Source: Clostridiales bacterium
GTDB lineage: Bacteria; Bacillota; Clostridia; Lachnospirales; Lachnospiraceae
Assembly (NCBI GenBank): GCA_012519565.1
Contig: JAAYPX010000007.1
Location: 1 to 35,987 of the forward strand
Length of the DNA stretch: 35,987 nucleotides
Reading direction: 5' to 3'
Of the stretch, positions 16,192 through 24,512 are shown piece by piece. Numbering within the stretch: position 1 is the stretch's first letter; every line of letters begins with the position of its first letter. The notes beneath the pieces were generated by a model, which saw only the letters and a list, made by a program, of their open reading frames with translations, did not search any database and was not told the origin of the DNA. The position numbers and the translations under genes were made by a program.

Positions 16192-16599
16192 TTAAATATA
16201 GTTTCCCTCAAGAATTTGTCTAAACATTGGATCGCTCATAAAATCACCCAGCATATCACTTAATAAGTATATTGCTAGAATGAAATAAGCCAGTAGAAAA
16301 ATTAAAGTTGCCCTAGCCCAATTTTTCCGACTTATAGATCCTTCCTTTTGAAAGGCCCATACAAATAGCATTACCAAACCAATAATCCATCCAACTATTG
16401 GTATAAAAAACAAACCATAAGTACCCAACCAATGTAAAAAAGGTATAGGCTCTTCCCTTGCTTCCTTTAATAAGGTCTCATTCCCATGGGTTTTATTTTC
16501 ATTATATTGAAATGGTTGTTCTTTAAAAGAACTTCCACAGTATTCACAGAAATTAGCATCAACATTCATAGTACTACGCCCACAAGTATTACAAACCAT
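16192..16599 (-). CDS. Zinc-ribbon membrane protein of unknown function
   Basis: The track starts at GTG 16605, but GGAGG is better spaced to the ATG at 16599, which I use (135 residues). The N-terminus has a four-cysteine zinc ribbon (CNTCGRSTMNVDANFCEYCG), a polar linker, then two membrane segments (about 60-85 and 98-118) joined by a basic loop (EGSISRKNWARATL). Such proteins, annotated in many Firmicutes as zinc-ribbon domain proteins, have no assigned role. The ribbon would face the cytoplasm. It has its own extended -10 promoter and lies directly upstream of gltX. Confidence 0.8.
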   Translation of the reverse strand: MVCNTCGRSTMNVDANFCEYCGSSFKEQPFQYNENKTHGNETLLKEAREEPIPFLHWLGTYGLFFIPIVGWIIGLVMLFVWAFQKEGSISRKNWARATLIFLLAYFILAIYLLSDMLGDFMSDPMFRQILEGNYI

Positions 16600-16637
16600 T
16601 CTCACACCTCCAAGACACTAATCTACTTATCCTGAAC

Positions 16638-16665
16638 ATTATATCATAACCCGTATAAAAATCAA
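16638..16665 (-). promoter_or_regulatory. Promoter of the zinc-ribbon/gltX unit
   Basis: Minus-strand TTGATT (16660-16665) and TATAAT (16638-16643) are 16 bp apart, and a TGN extended -10 (TGATATAAT) is present. It reads toward the zinc-ribbon gene and gltX. Confidence 0.7.
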
Positions 16666-16702
16666 ATTAGAGTTTTTATTTTAAAACAATAAACTATAAA
16701 AA

Positions 16703-16737
16703 GGTTGCTGAAAAGCTATCACCTCTTTTCAACAACC
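16703..16737 (-). terminator. Terminator of the ABC/repeat-protein operon
   Basis: A 13-bp stem (16703-16715 with 16725-16737) is perfect on the minus-strand RNA apart from one G-U pair, and is followed by CTTTTTATAG. The same position would be a C-A mismatch on the plus strand, so it is oriented for the minus-strand operon. Confidence 0.85.
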
Positions 16738-16789
16738 CCTTAAGCTTTATATAACTTTTATTAATTCTTAAATTGGATATATTGCGAAA

Positions 16790-18112
16790 TTAACCATCAG
16801 TCCTCATAGCCTCTATGGCACTTATCTTGGTCGCCCGTCTAGCTGGAAAATATCCAGATATTAAACCGATCATGATAGCAATAATTAGTGCAATAAAAGG
16901 TAACCAGATTGGTATTATAGAAAATGCTGTATTTTCCATGTTATACATATAATTACCTGACATAAGGGCTTTAAAAATCGGTTCACCAAACTTATTGACA
17001 AGTATTGAGGCCACATACCCCAGGCCAATGCCAATTATTCCTCCAATTAGCCCAATCATTCCAGCTTCAAATAGGAATAACTTTCTTATATCCTTAATTA
17101 CACAGCCCAATACTTTCATGATACCAATCTCTCTGGTTCTTTCGTAAATTGACATAACCATGGTATTGGCAATACTTATTGCAGATACTATCATTGCCAC
17201 TGCACCTAATGCTCCAAGCACCATTTGCAAGGTATCAGATGCCTCGGTTAAAGGGGCTAAGTCACTAACCAAACTATAGGATTTAAAGCCCAGCTCCTCT
17301 ATAGCACTCTGAACCTCTTCAACATGCTTTACATTATCCACGTTAACCATGATACTTTGGTATTGACTAAGGGATTTTAAAGCCTTCTTACGATCTTGCA
17401 ATGACAATGTATTACAGTATTTCATATAGATGCTTTTAAAATACTCCAAATCCATATATGTGTTCCAATTGTAATCACTGTTGGTTTCTTCCATCTTAGC
17501 TATATTCTTTATCGGTAAAGAAAATTCCCTCTGCTGAGCTACAGGATATTCAGAGAACCTTAATACAATTTTTTCTTTTTGTAAATCCAGTTCAATTTCT
17601 TGCCAGAACCTTGATTTAGGATCATAAAATTCAGGGGCATTAGAACCAAAGACAATTACAGATTTATCTTCCTCTGTAGGATATTCCCCAAACTGTAGGG
17701 CTGGAAAGTCAAAATCCTTAAAGGTAGAGCTATCCATAGCAGTTATATATGCCCAACCTTGATATTTACCAGAGTAAAGGTTTGCACTCTTTCTTATAAC
17801 TGGAGACACAGCCCTAACATGGTCTATTGTCTTGATTTTGGCAACAACCTCATCATTAAGTTCTTGTTTCCTGCTTCCAATATAACTACCATCATCATCA
17901 AATTCATATTGGTCAGCATTCACATTAATAGTTGTTAAGCTTCCCCATTGCATAATCTGAGACTGATAATTACTGCCCATTCCAATACCTATTGATATCA
18001 TGATAATAATAGATAGGGTTCCAATTACTACTCCCAATACAGTAAGCAGTGTTCTTGCCTTCCTCCTGGATAGATTCTTTAAACCCATTATAACCAAATC
18101 ACTAATCCTCAT
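16790..18112 (-). CDS. MacB/FtsX-type ABC transporter permease
   Basis: The track start at 18121 is a TTG; I prefer the ATG at 18112, which sits 10 nt after AAGGA and overlaps the small upstream gene by 11 nt, giving 440 residues. The layout is that of MacB/FtsX permeases: one N-terminal membrane helix (TLLTVLGVVIGTLSIIIMIS), a large extracellular domain (about 50-300), then three C-terminal helices with MSIYERTREIGIMKVLGC and a closing FPARRATKISAIEAMR. These proteins work by mechanotransmission and act on substrates outside the membrane rather than moving them through it. It is the last gene of a four-gene unit with the MacB-type ATPase, the 812-residue repeat protein and a 73-residue membrane protein. 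Confidence 0.92.
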   Translation of the reverse strand: MRISDLVIMGLKNLSRRKARTLLTVLGVVIGTLSIIIMISIGIGMGSNYQSQIMQWGSLTTINVNADQYEFDDDGSYIGSRKQELNDEVVAKIKTIDHVRAVSPVIRKSANLYSGKYQGWAYITAMDSSTFKDFDFPALQFGEYPTEEDKSVIVFGSNAPEFYDPKSRFWQEIELDLQKEKIVLRFSEYPVAQQREFSLPIKNIAKMEETNSDYNWNTYMDLEYFKSIYMKYCNTLSLQDRKKALKSLSQYQSIMVNVDNVKHVEEVQSAIEELGFKSYSLVSDLAPLTEASDTLQMVLGALGAVAMIVSAISIANTMVMSIYERTREIGIMKVLGCVIKDIRKLFLFEAGMIGLIGGIIGIGLGYVASILVNKFGEPIFKALMSGNYMYNMENTAFSIIPIWLPFIALIIAIMIGLISGYFPARRATKISAIEAMRTDG

Positions 18113-18323
18113 ATAGGTCAATTCCTTTTTTAATTTTTCGCCTTGCCAATAATGTACCTAAACCTACACTTGCTACCAGTACCGCAACAGAAATCACTAT
18201 AATAAACACCCAGGAAGATAAAAGCGGATCTTTAACTTCTTCTATCCCCATGCCCATAGTAGGGTCTACCATCATTCCTTCTTCAAAGTCAACATAGCCC
18301 TCTTCAACAATATCTATATCCAT
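18102..18323 (-). CDS. Small single-pass membrane protein, linker of the ABC operon
   Basis: I do not recognise this 73-residue protein. It has an acidic, Met/Gly-rich outer segment (EEGMMVDPTMGMGIEEV), one membrane helix (about 36-60) and a short basic cytoplasmic end (ARRKIKKGIDLYED). There is no cleavable signal peptide; the negative-outside, positive-inside charge suggests the N-terminus is outside. GGAGG stands 8 nt before the ATG. It overlaps the permease start by 11 nt, which argues strongly that it is translated and works with the permease. A role as a transporter subunit or link to the large repeat protein is inference. Confidence 0.8.
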   Translation of the reverse strand: MDIDIVEEGYVDFEEGMMVDPTMGMGIEEVKDPLLSSWVFIIVISVAVLVASVGLGTLLARRKIKKGIDLYED

Positions 18324-18366
18324 ATATTTAGCTCCTCCATTCTTCAGGCCTTAACCCCTATTATAT

Positions 18367-20805
18367 TTAAAATTGTTCCTCTTCCTTTTTGCGAAGTTTG
18401 ACTTTATATATGCTAATAATAACTTTTCTAGTAATAACACAAGCTATTAAAAAGAATACTACTTCAATACTAGCAAATAGCCATACTGGTAAGATGGGTT
18501 TTTTAGGCTCTGGTACTTGTGGTGCAAAAACATCATCATAATCAATATCAAAATCATCTTCCCATTTAAGTTCACCCATCACAAATTGTTCAAACTCCTC
18601 AGTTATGGAGAGCTCATCTCCGTTACTATCTTCAAATGTAATAGTTAACACACCTTTAGCTATACCTTCTACCAAAGGTATAACTTCAAACTCTTCATAA
18701 GAAGATGAACCAGCCGTTACATTACCAACAAGGAACATGCTGCCATCGGCTTTTACAAAATCACCACTGACTGTAGCAACCACATTGTTTAATGTGGATT
18801 TACCCATATTATAAAATTCAAAACTTAGAGTAGCAGGATTATTTACTTGTAGATCCCCATCCCAGGAATATACACTTACATAATCTACTACAGGTCGGTA
18901 ATTCTCCACCACTTGTAGATTAAGTTTTTCTGTCTTTGTTACTCCAATCTCTCCTGTCTCAGGATTGGTTGCAGCACCATCAAACTCATAATTTATCTTA
19001 ATATCAATTGGATAGGTTCCTGTGGATGCATCTGCCTTGACCTTAAGCTCTATTGTATTTTGAACAGATTGACCCGGAGTAATTTTATTTATAAAGAAAC
19101 TATTACCTCCTTGAGTGGGAGCAAATACATTCTCATTCTGCGTAATGGTTACAGTAATATTCTTTGCCACTGCTGAAGAGTGAGTATTATGTAAGTCAAA
19201 GGTAAAATTGAAAGTAGATCCTGCCTTAATCTGTTCAACATCAGTAGAGTATTGGCTAACAATTAGCTTAGGCATACTACTGGAATTCTCCGCTTCATTC
19301 TGAACATCAAGTATAGGTATTTTAATAGCCTCACCTTCAGGTTTTCCTTCATAGGTATATCTTATCTCCAAATGGTTTAAACCTTCGTTTATTTGATCTG
19401 ATACCATAAGAGGTATGGTTATTCTTTCCTTGGTACCACCCTTAAGCTCCTCTAAATATATATATGGCTTGGGGTTTCTTGGAATAAAAGTAGTATCTGA
19501 AAGATTATTTAAATAGATTTTTACATCTTTTATATCATACTGACTTTTATTTTCCATATCGAAGGAGACCTCTAGACTCTCTCCTGCCATAGGTTTAGCT
19601 GGCTTTTGGGTTACAGCATCAATAATAATATTTGGCTGAGTTAATATCTCCAAATATATTGTTTTACTGCTTGTTAAGGTCATTCCCAGTTCATTGGTAT
19701 AACTAATATTGAGCTTTAATTCATTTATTCCTCCTGTGATATCCTTGGATACTATTAGAGGTATCTTAACATCTACACTGTCATCTTTTCGTATATTCCT
19801 TACTTCTATTACATCGGTAAAATAATTTTTAATAAATTTATCTGCTCCAATACTAGATGGATCTACTGAGACTGCAACGTCATTTGCCATAGAACCACCA
19901 TAATTACGAATAGTTGCAATCAAGATAAAATCATCGCCAGGCCACAACTCGCCATTATAAGTAACACTGTCAATATCCAGTTTAGGTGCAATATCACCCT
20001 CAGCTACCTCTATTGAAATATTGTAGGTGTCAGTTAGTTCCGTTCCCGCTGCTGTCTTATAAGTAAAATCCACTGGAATAGTTACTACTCCAGTATTGGC
20101 TGTTGGTAAAATCCTTATGGGCAGTGTCACCGCATACTCTTGATTGGGCATCAAATCTCCAATCTTAATCTTCTCAGCTGTATATCTATTAACAATGCCA
20201 TTCTCACCATAATTTAACTTTATGTATATATTATGAGCCTTAATTTCACCTTCATTTTTAATATAAAATGATAGCTCTGTATCATTTCCCAAGTCCGCAT
20301 CCTTGCTGGACACCTTACTGATGGTTAGTTGTGCAGGAGACTTCTCCTCTGTTATTCTTAAATTAATATTTAGAGGAGTTGTTATAGTTGTAAAACCTTC
20401 TTTATCAGCAGAATAAGAATAAGCTTGATATGTAAACTTTAATGTAATAGGATAATATCCAATTTTGGCAGTATCATCAACTATAACATCAAATTTTACA
20501 GCAGTTGTAGCGTCTGCAGTTATACCCGTAGTCACATTATCATAATAGTACAACTGGGGTCTTGATATAGTAAATGGTGTATCGTCCTCTGTTTCTAAAC
20601 TTATCGATACATCAGCTAAATAAGACTTCAATGATTTTATTGGTATTGTTATAGTATTCTTCTCTCCCGGTTTCACAACCAAATCGACATTCTCAGTAGC
20701 TATAACAATAGAATTTTCAGCCTGCACTGTAATATCTTTGCCAAGCACTCCCATTCCCACTAGGAATATGGCAATCGCAGCAATAATGACTTTCTTCATC
20801 CTCAT
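18367..20805 (-). CDS. Large extracellular repeat protein (CARDB/NEW3-like Ig domains) anchored by a C-terminal helix
   Basis: The 812 residues begin with a signal peptide (MRMKKVIIAAIAIFLVGMGVLG...VQA). A long extracellular part follows, made of about six or seven beta-sandwich repeats of roughly 100-120 residues. Repeated features include a start such as P-K/R-L-x-I-x-x-V, an N-x-G or N-K/T/G turn (IKNEGEIKAHNI, IRNYGGSMANDV, MENKSQYDIKDV, LHNTHSSAVAKN, FYNMGKSTLNNV), a hydroxyl-rich strand and L-x-I-x-Y-T. This is the CARDB/NEW3 type found in S-layer-like proteins. One membrane helix (about 776-797) and a basic tail (KVKLRKKEEEQF) place the C-terminus in the cytoplasm. It lies between the ATPase and permease genes and probably forms the outside partner of the ABC complex, in place of a MacA-like adaptor. 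Ligand unknown. Confidence 0.85.
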   Translation of the reverse strand: MRMKKVIIAAIAIFLVGMGVLGKDITVQAENSIVIATENVDLVVKPGEKNTITIPIKSLKSYLADVSISLETEDDTPFTISRPQLYYYDNVTTGITADATTAVKFDVIVDDTAKIGYYPITLKFTYQAYSYSADKEGFTTITTPLNINLRITEEKSPAQLTISKVSSKDADLGNDTELSFYIKNEGEIKAHNIYIKLNYGENGIVNRYTAEKIKIGDLMPNQEYAVTLPIRILPTANTGVVTIPVDFTYKTAAGTELTDTYNISIEVAEGDIAPKLDIDSVTYNGELWPGDDFILIATIRNYGGSMANDVAVSVDPSSIGADKFIKNYFTDVIEVRNIRKDDSVDVKIPLIVSKDITGGINELKLNISYTNELGMTLTSSKTIYLEILTQPNIIIDAVTQKPAKPMAGESLEVSFDMENKSQYDIKDVKIYLNNLSDTTFIPRNPKPYIYLEELKGGTKERITIPLMVSDQINEGLNHLEIRYTYEGKPEGEAIKIPILDVQNEAENSSSMPKLIVSQYSTDVEQIKAGSTFNFTFDLHNTHSSAVAKNITVTITQNENVFAPTQGGNSFFINKITPGQSVQNTIELKVKADASTGTYPIDIKINYEFDGAATNPETGEIGVTKTEKLNLQVVENYRPVVDYVSVYSWDGDLQVNNPATLSFEFYNMGKSTLNNVVATVSGDFVKADGSMFLVGNVTAGSSSYEEFEVIPLVEGIAKGVLTITFEDSNGDELSITEEFEQFVMGELKWEDDFDIDYDDVFAPQVPEPKKPILPVWLFASIEVVFFLIACVITRKVIISIYKVKLRKKEEEQF

Positions 20806-20866
20806 TCTTATTCCCTCGACTTCCTTATAAAATTATTATTGTCTTAATCTTTATCATATTGTTTAT

Positions 20867-21727
20867 CTATGTCTCCAATGCTTCTGGACTGCTCAAAAGA
20901 TGAGGAGCCTGCCTTGTAATATCATCTTCCTCCTGCGATACAGCAGTTTCTTCCGTCATATCATTTAATTCTTCTATTGTAGATTGGGCAGTTTCAGATT
21001 GAGCACTTTCAGACTGGCCAGGCTTAGATGTAACTTCAATTTTTTCCACTCTACCATCTAGAATATGTATGATTTTATCTGCATATTCCGCCATACCTCT
21101 GTCATGGGTTACCATAACTATGGTCTGATTATTTTTCTTAGCCATATCTTTTATTAAATTCATTACCTCTCTAGAGGTCTTAGAATCCAGATTACCTGTA
21201 GGTTCATCGGCAAATACAATTTCGGGATTACCTACAAAGGCCCTAGCTATACCAACTCTCTGCTGTTGACCACCACTCATCTCTTTGGGCTTATGCTTCA
21301 TTCGCTCCCCTAAACCTACCTTAATTAATATATCCCTGGCCAACTTCCTTCTCTTCTTCTTTCTAACATGCTGAAACACCAAAGGTAACTCTACATTCTC
21401 CAAAGCAGTCATCGAATTTAAGAGGTTATAGGACTGAAAGACGAAACCCAGATGTCTTTGCCTAAACTTAGCAAGATTTCTTTCACTCATCTTCCCAATA
21501 TTCTTACCTTTAATATATATCTGCCCACTGGTAAGCTTTTCGATACCCGCCATTAAATTTAATAGAGTCGATTTTCCTGAACCTGATGCCCCAAAAAGGC
21601 AACAAAATTCACCCTTATTAATAGTAAAGCTGGCATTATCCACAGCAGTGATTCGCTCACTACCCATCCGGTATACCTTTCTAGCTTTTTTAACTTCTAT
21701 AATAACTTTTTCGGTCTTACTGTTCAT
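20867..21727 (-). CDS. MacB/LolD-type ABC transporter ATPase with an acidic C-terminal tail
   Basis: The 286-residue cytoplasmic ATPase has Walker A GASGSGKST (46-54), Q-loop FQSYNLL, signature MSGGQQQRVGIARA (150-163), Walker B VFADEPTGNLD (171-181) and switch His in MVTHD. This set is typical of the MacB/LolD/FtsE group, which pairs with FtsX-like permeases such as the one encoded at the end of this operon. Residues from about 235 onward form a tail not found in the core family: Ser/Gln/Glu-rich (SESAQSETAQS) then acidic. The tail may regulate or dock the protein; that is inference. AGGAAGG precedes the ATG. It is first in the four-gene unit. Confidence 0.93.
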   Translation of the reverse strand: MNSKTEKVIIEVKKARKVYRMGSERITAVDNASFTINKGEFCCLFGASGSGKSTLLNLMAGIEKLTSGQIYIKGKNIGKMSERNLAKFRQRHLGFVFQSYNLLNSMTALENVELPLVFQHVRKKKRRKLARDILIKVGLGERMKHKPKEMSGGQQQRVGIARAFVGNPEIVFADEPTGNLDSKTSREVMNLIKDMAKKNNQTIVMVTHDRGMAEYADKIIHILDGRVEKIEVTSKPGQSESAQSETAQSTIEELNDMTEETAVSQEEDDITRQAPHLLSSPEALET

Positions 21728-21858
21728 TTTAGCACCTTCCTAATGCGACATGAAATCTCACCGCTTCTTTATTACGATACATAAAAAATCTTAAATAATA
21801 GCTAATATTATCTTAAGTTTTTCTTACAATTTAACCCCACTTTCATTAATTCATTTAA

Positions 21859-21894
21859 TTACTTAATTATACTATATTTTTGTAATTAAGTAAA
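21859..21894 (-). promoter_or_regulatory. Promoter of the ABC/repeat-protein operon overlapped by an 11-bp inverted repeat
   Basis: Minus-strand TTTACT (21889-21894) and TATAAT (21866-21871) are 17 bp apart. Perfect arms TTACTTAATTA (21859-21869) and TAATTAAGTAA (21883-21893) overlap the -35 on one side and the -10 and start region on the other. The arms could be a repressor operator, or a weak AT-only hairpin after the transglutaminase gene. Confidence 0.55.
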
Positions 21895-21906
21895 TTATTC
21901 TCTGTT

Positions 21907-24498
21907 TTAAAAAAGCATTCCAATATTTAAGATTAATCTCCTCCCTATAGATAGATTGCTTTTTAGCTTGCTCCACAGTTCTCTATAAAACTTCTCTACC
22001 TGTTGTAATTCAGTTAAACTTATGCCTTCTCTACCATAACGGGCTTTCCTGGCTATTTCAATGCAAGACAATAAGTCACTCTCATTAATATAGGCATACT
22101 GACCCTCTATCTGGTCTGCTTCTGCTGCATCCTCCAAACTTATTTTATCCTTGGATATAAGGTTAAGGAGAATAAATACCTTCTCTATATCACTATATAG
22201 ATATAAGGCTTTTTTATTATAATTACCGTATGCAGAATTTAGATTTTTTCTACGGAATATAATACGGCTTACCAATACAATTATTAATCCCAATAAGAAT
22301 ACAGCCAATATACTGGCAACTGATAAAAGATTAGATGCCTTATCATCTAATTGCTTCATAGCCTCATGTTCAATTTGCCTATCTGTTTCTCTGGGCAGAT
22401 CTGTTGGTTCTAAGATATCAGTTGGCTCTGGAGCAGCAGTGGGATCAGGAGTGATTGTTAAGGTTGGTGTCAAGCTGCTGGCATCTTCTATTTCATCTTG
22501 TAATAATAACATATCCTCCATAGCCTCTATTGTTCCCTGCACAGCAGATGAAGGCGTGAATTCGATTGGTACCCATCCGCATCCATTAATATATACTTCT
22601 ACCCAAGCGTGGGCGTTATAATCGCTAACAATATACTCTCCATATTCAACCTTCTGGTCCATATAATTAGAATTAGAATAGGTCCTTACATCCTGCTGAC
22701 CTAAATTATTACTCTCCGGGATATTGCCAAGGGCATAACCTTCTACATAGCGGGCAGGAATACCCATGGCTCGTAATATAAGGGTAGCTGCTGAGGCATA
22801 ATGGGCACAATAGCCTAATTTATTTTCATAAAGAAAATACTCTACAAAATCCTCCCCCTGCGGTAGCAAGCCAGGACTTAATGTATATTCAGTACTATTA
22901 TGAAGATAATATTGTACATACTTAATACGTTCCAGCAAACTAGAAGCGTCATTGCGGTCATAGGACATGGAAAAATCATTCTTTAACTGCTCTAATCCTC
23001 TTTCAGGAAGCTTGGTATAGACATCATAGACATAATCCTGATACATTTTCTCAAATTTTATATAATTACTATCCCTTAGATTAAGATTGGGATACCAACT
23101 AGAGCCATAATTATCTTCTATCAATAGATTATAATAAAACATCAGTTCATAAGTATTCTTCCTGCGAACAGGCTTAGCATAAAGATCATCCCTATATTCC
23201 ATATCATCTCTTTTATTAAAGTCTGTAAAATACGGAGCATAGATAAAATCTCTATTGGCATTTATATATTCAATTAGAATCTTACCCTCTTTGAAGCCAT
23301 ATAATCCCTCTGGAAGTGTAAGCCCCTTGTTATACTCCCTAGAGTTATCAAGTATAGAAATGCTTTTTAAAAGCCATGGGATTTGATTCACAGGCCTAAT
23401 ATCCCCATTGGGTATTTTCTTTAGTAAATCTTCATACTTATTTCTAACCTCTTGGGAGGCTTCCGTCCATCTATCCCCCATATACTCTAGGCCCACATAC
23501 CCCTTCAAATACATACCTTTGCCAATAGCCTCCTTGGGCATTCTAAGATGTAAATGCTCTTGCCCTGTATATCTGACTTCCCCTACTCTGCCTAATAGGC
23601 CTCCTCTTAACCCTCCATAGGACTTATCCTTTTCAACCGTTATCTTCCAATCGCTAAACTGATTTGATATATCATCAAAGTTAAGCTCAGTTAGAAAAGT
23701 TTGCAATTCTTCCTTCTTCTCAGGTATATAGGTTACCTTGTAATAATCCTCTGGAGCAAATAGGAGTCTTATAATTGCCATTATTCCTAAGCTAATAGCG
23801 CACAGCAGGATGGCAACATTTGTATTAACCCTTTCAGCATTTATTCTCTCTGCCTTCTGCATACTATGAAATCTTGGCCCCTGCAGCTTTAGCATAAATA
23901 ATAAAACAATCATTAATGTTATCAGATAAACACCTGAAGGTACTAAGCCAACCAAAAAATTGGGCGCCACTGGTATTATCATAATTACAACACAAAGATT
24001 AATCATCCATCCCCGTAACATAGACATGGTAAGAAGAGCAATAATTGGTATCATTATTGCTATGATAACTAGGGTGACATCCTCATACATACGGCTGTAA
24101 TCAGCTACATATTTTATAATATTAACTTCATAGTAATCATTAATTTTATTTATAGCAAAATTTTCAAAGATATAAAAACCATTTTCAAACTGTTTCCATC
24201 TCTTACTTAGAAAAAAGGCGTAGACCAGTAGTAGAGATAATATCTTCCATATGCCATAGGCTTTCCCTCTAAATAGAAAATACATTATTAGGCAGGCAAT
24301 AAAGGCCACCGCATTTAAACTAATAAATGACACTGGAAGATCAAAGGTCTCTACTAAAATAGAAATTATTGACCAATTCCCCATAAAGATAGCAATAAAT
24401 TGGGTGAACATTAAATATAAGGGGTATCGCCCCCCTTTAGAATTTATACTATTTAGATTAGCTTTGATGCTTATACCATCCTTCATGCTATAGCTCAT
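21907..24498 (-). CDS. Membrane-anchored transglutaminase-like protein (TgpA type, DUF3488/DUF4129 layout)
   Basis: The 863 residues start with about six membrane helices (25-245). An extracellular region follows, with a papain-fold transglutaminase core at about 525-660. A Thr/Pro-rich linker (TPTLTITPDPTAAPEPTD) comes next, then a further helix (about 722-748) and a cytoplasmic DUF4129-like tail. Catalytic residues are Cys563 in LGYCAHYAS, His630 in NAHAWVEVY and Glu646 in GWVPIEFTPS, where many relatives have Asp. Such proteins occur with MoxR ATPases and DUF58 proteins, as here, and are thought to cross-link or cleave envelope proteins; the substrate is unknown. It is last of the moxR-DUF58-transglutaminase group and starts 14 bp after the DUF58 gene. 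Confidence 0.92.
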   Translation of the reverse strand: MSYSMKDGISIKANLNSINSKGGRYPLYLMFTQFIAIFMGNWSIISILVETFDLPVSFISLNAVAFIACLIMYFLFRGKAYGIWKILSLLLVYAFFLSKRWKQFENGFYIFENFAINKINDYYEVNIIKYVADYSRMYEDVTLVIIAIMIPIIALLTMSMLRGWMINLCVVIMIIPVAPNFLVGLVPSGVYLITLMIVLLFMLKLQGPRFHSMQKAERINAERVNTNVAILLCAISLGIMAIIRLLFAPEDYYKVTYIPEKKEELQTFLTELNFDDISNQFSDWKITVEKDKSYGGLRGGLLGRVGEVRYTGQEHLHLRMPKEAIGKGMYLKGYVGLEYMGDRWTEASQEVRNKYEDLLKKIPNGDIRPVNQIPWLLKSISILDNSREYNKGLTLPEGLYGFKEGKILIEYINANRDFIYAPYFTDFNKRDDMEYRDDLYAKPVRRKNTYELMFYYNLLIEDNYGSSWYPNLNLRDSNYIKFEKMYQDYVYDVYTKLPERGLEQLKNDFSMSYDRNDASSLLERIKYVQYYLHNSTEYTLSPGLLPQGEDFVEYFLYENKLGYCAHYASAATLILRAMGIPARYVEGYALGNIPESNNLGQQDVRTYSNSNYMDQKVEYGEYIVSDYNAHAWVEVYINGCGWVPIEFTPSSAVQGTIEAMEDMLLLQDEIEDASSLTPTLTITPDPTAAPEPTDILEPTDLPRETDRQIEHEAMKQLDDKASNLLSVASILAVFLLGLIIVLVSRIIFRRKNLNSAYGNYNKKALYLYSDIEKVFILLNLISKDKISLEDAAEADQIEGQYAYINESDLLSCIEIARKARYGREGISLTELQQVEKFYRELWSKLKSNLSIGRRLILNIGMLF

Positions 24499-24512
24499 AG
24501 ATTACCACCACT

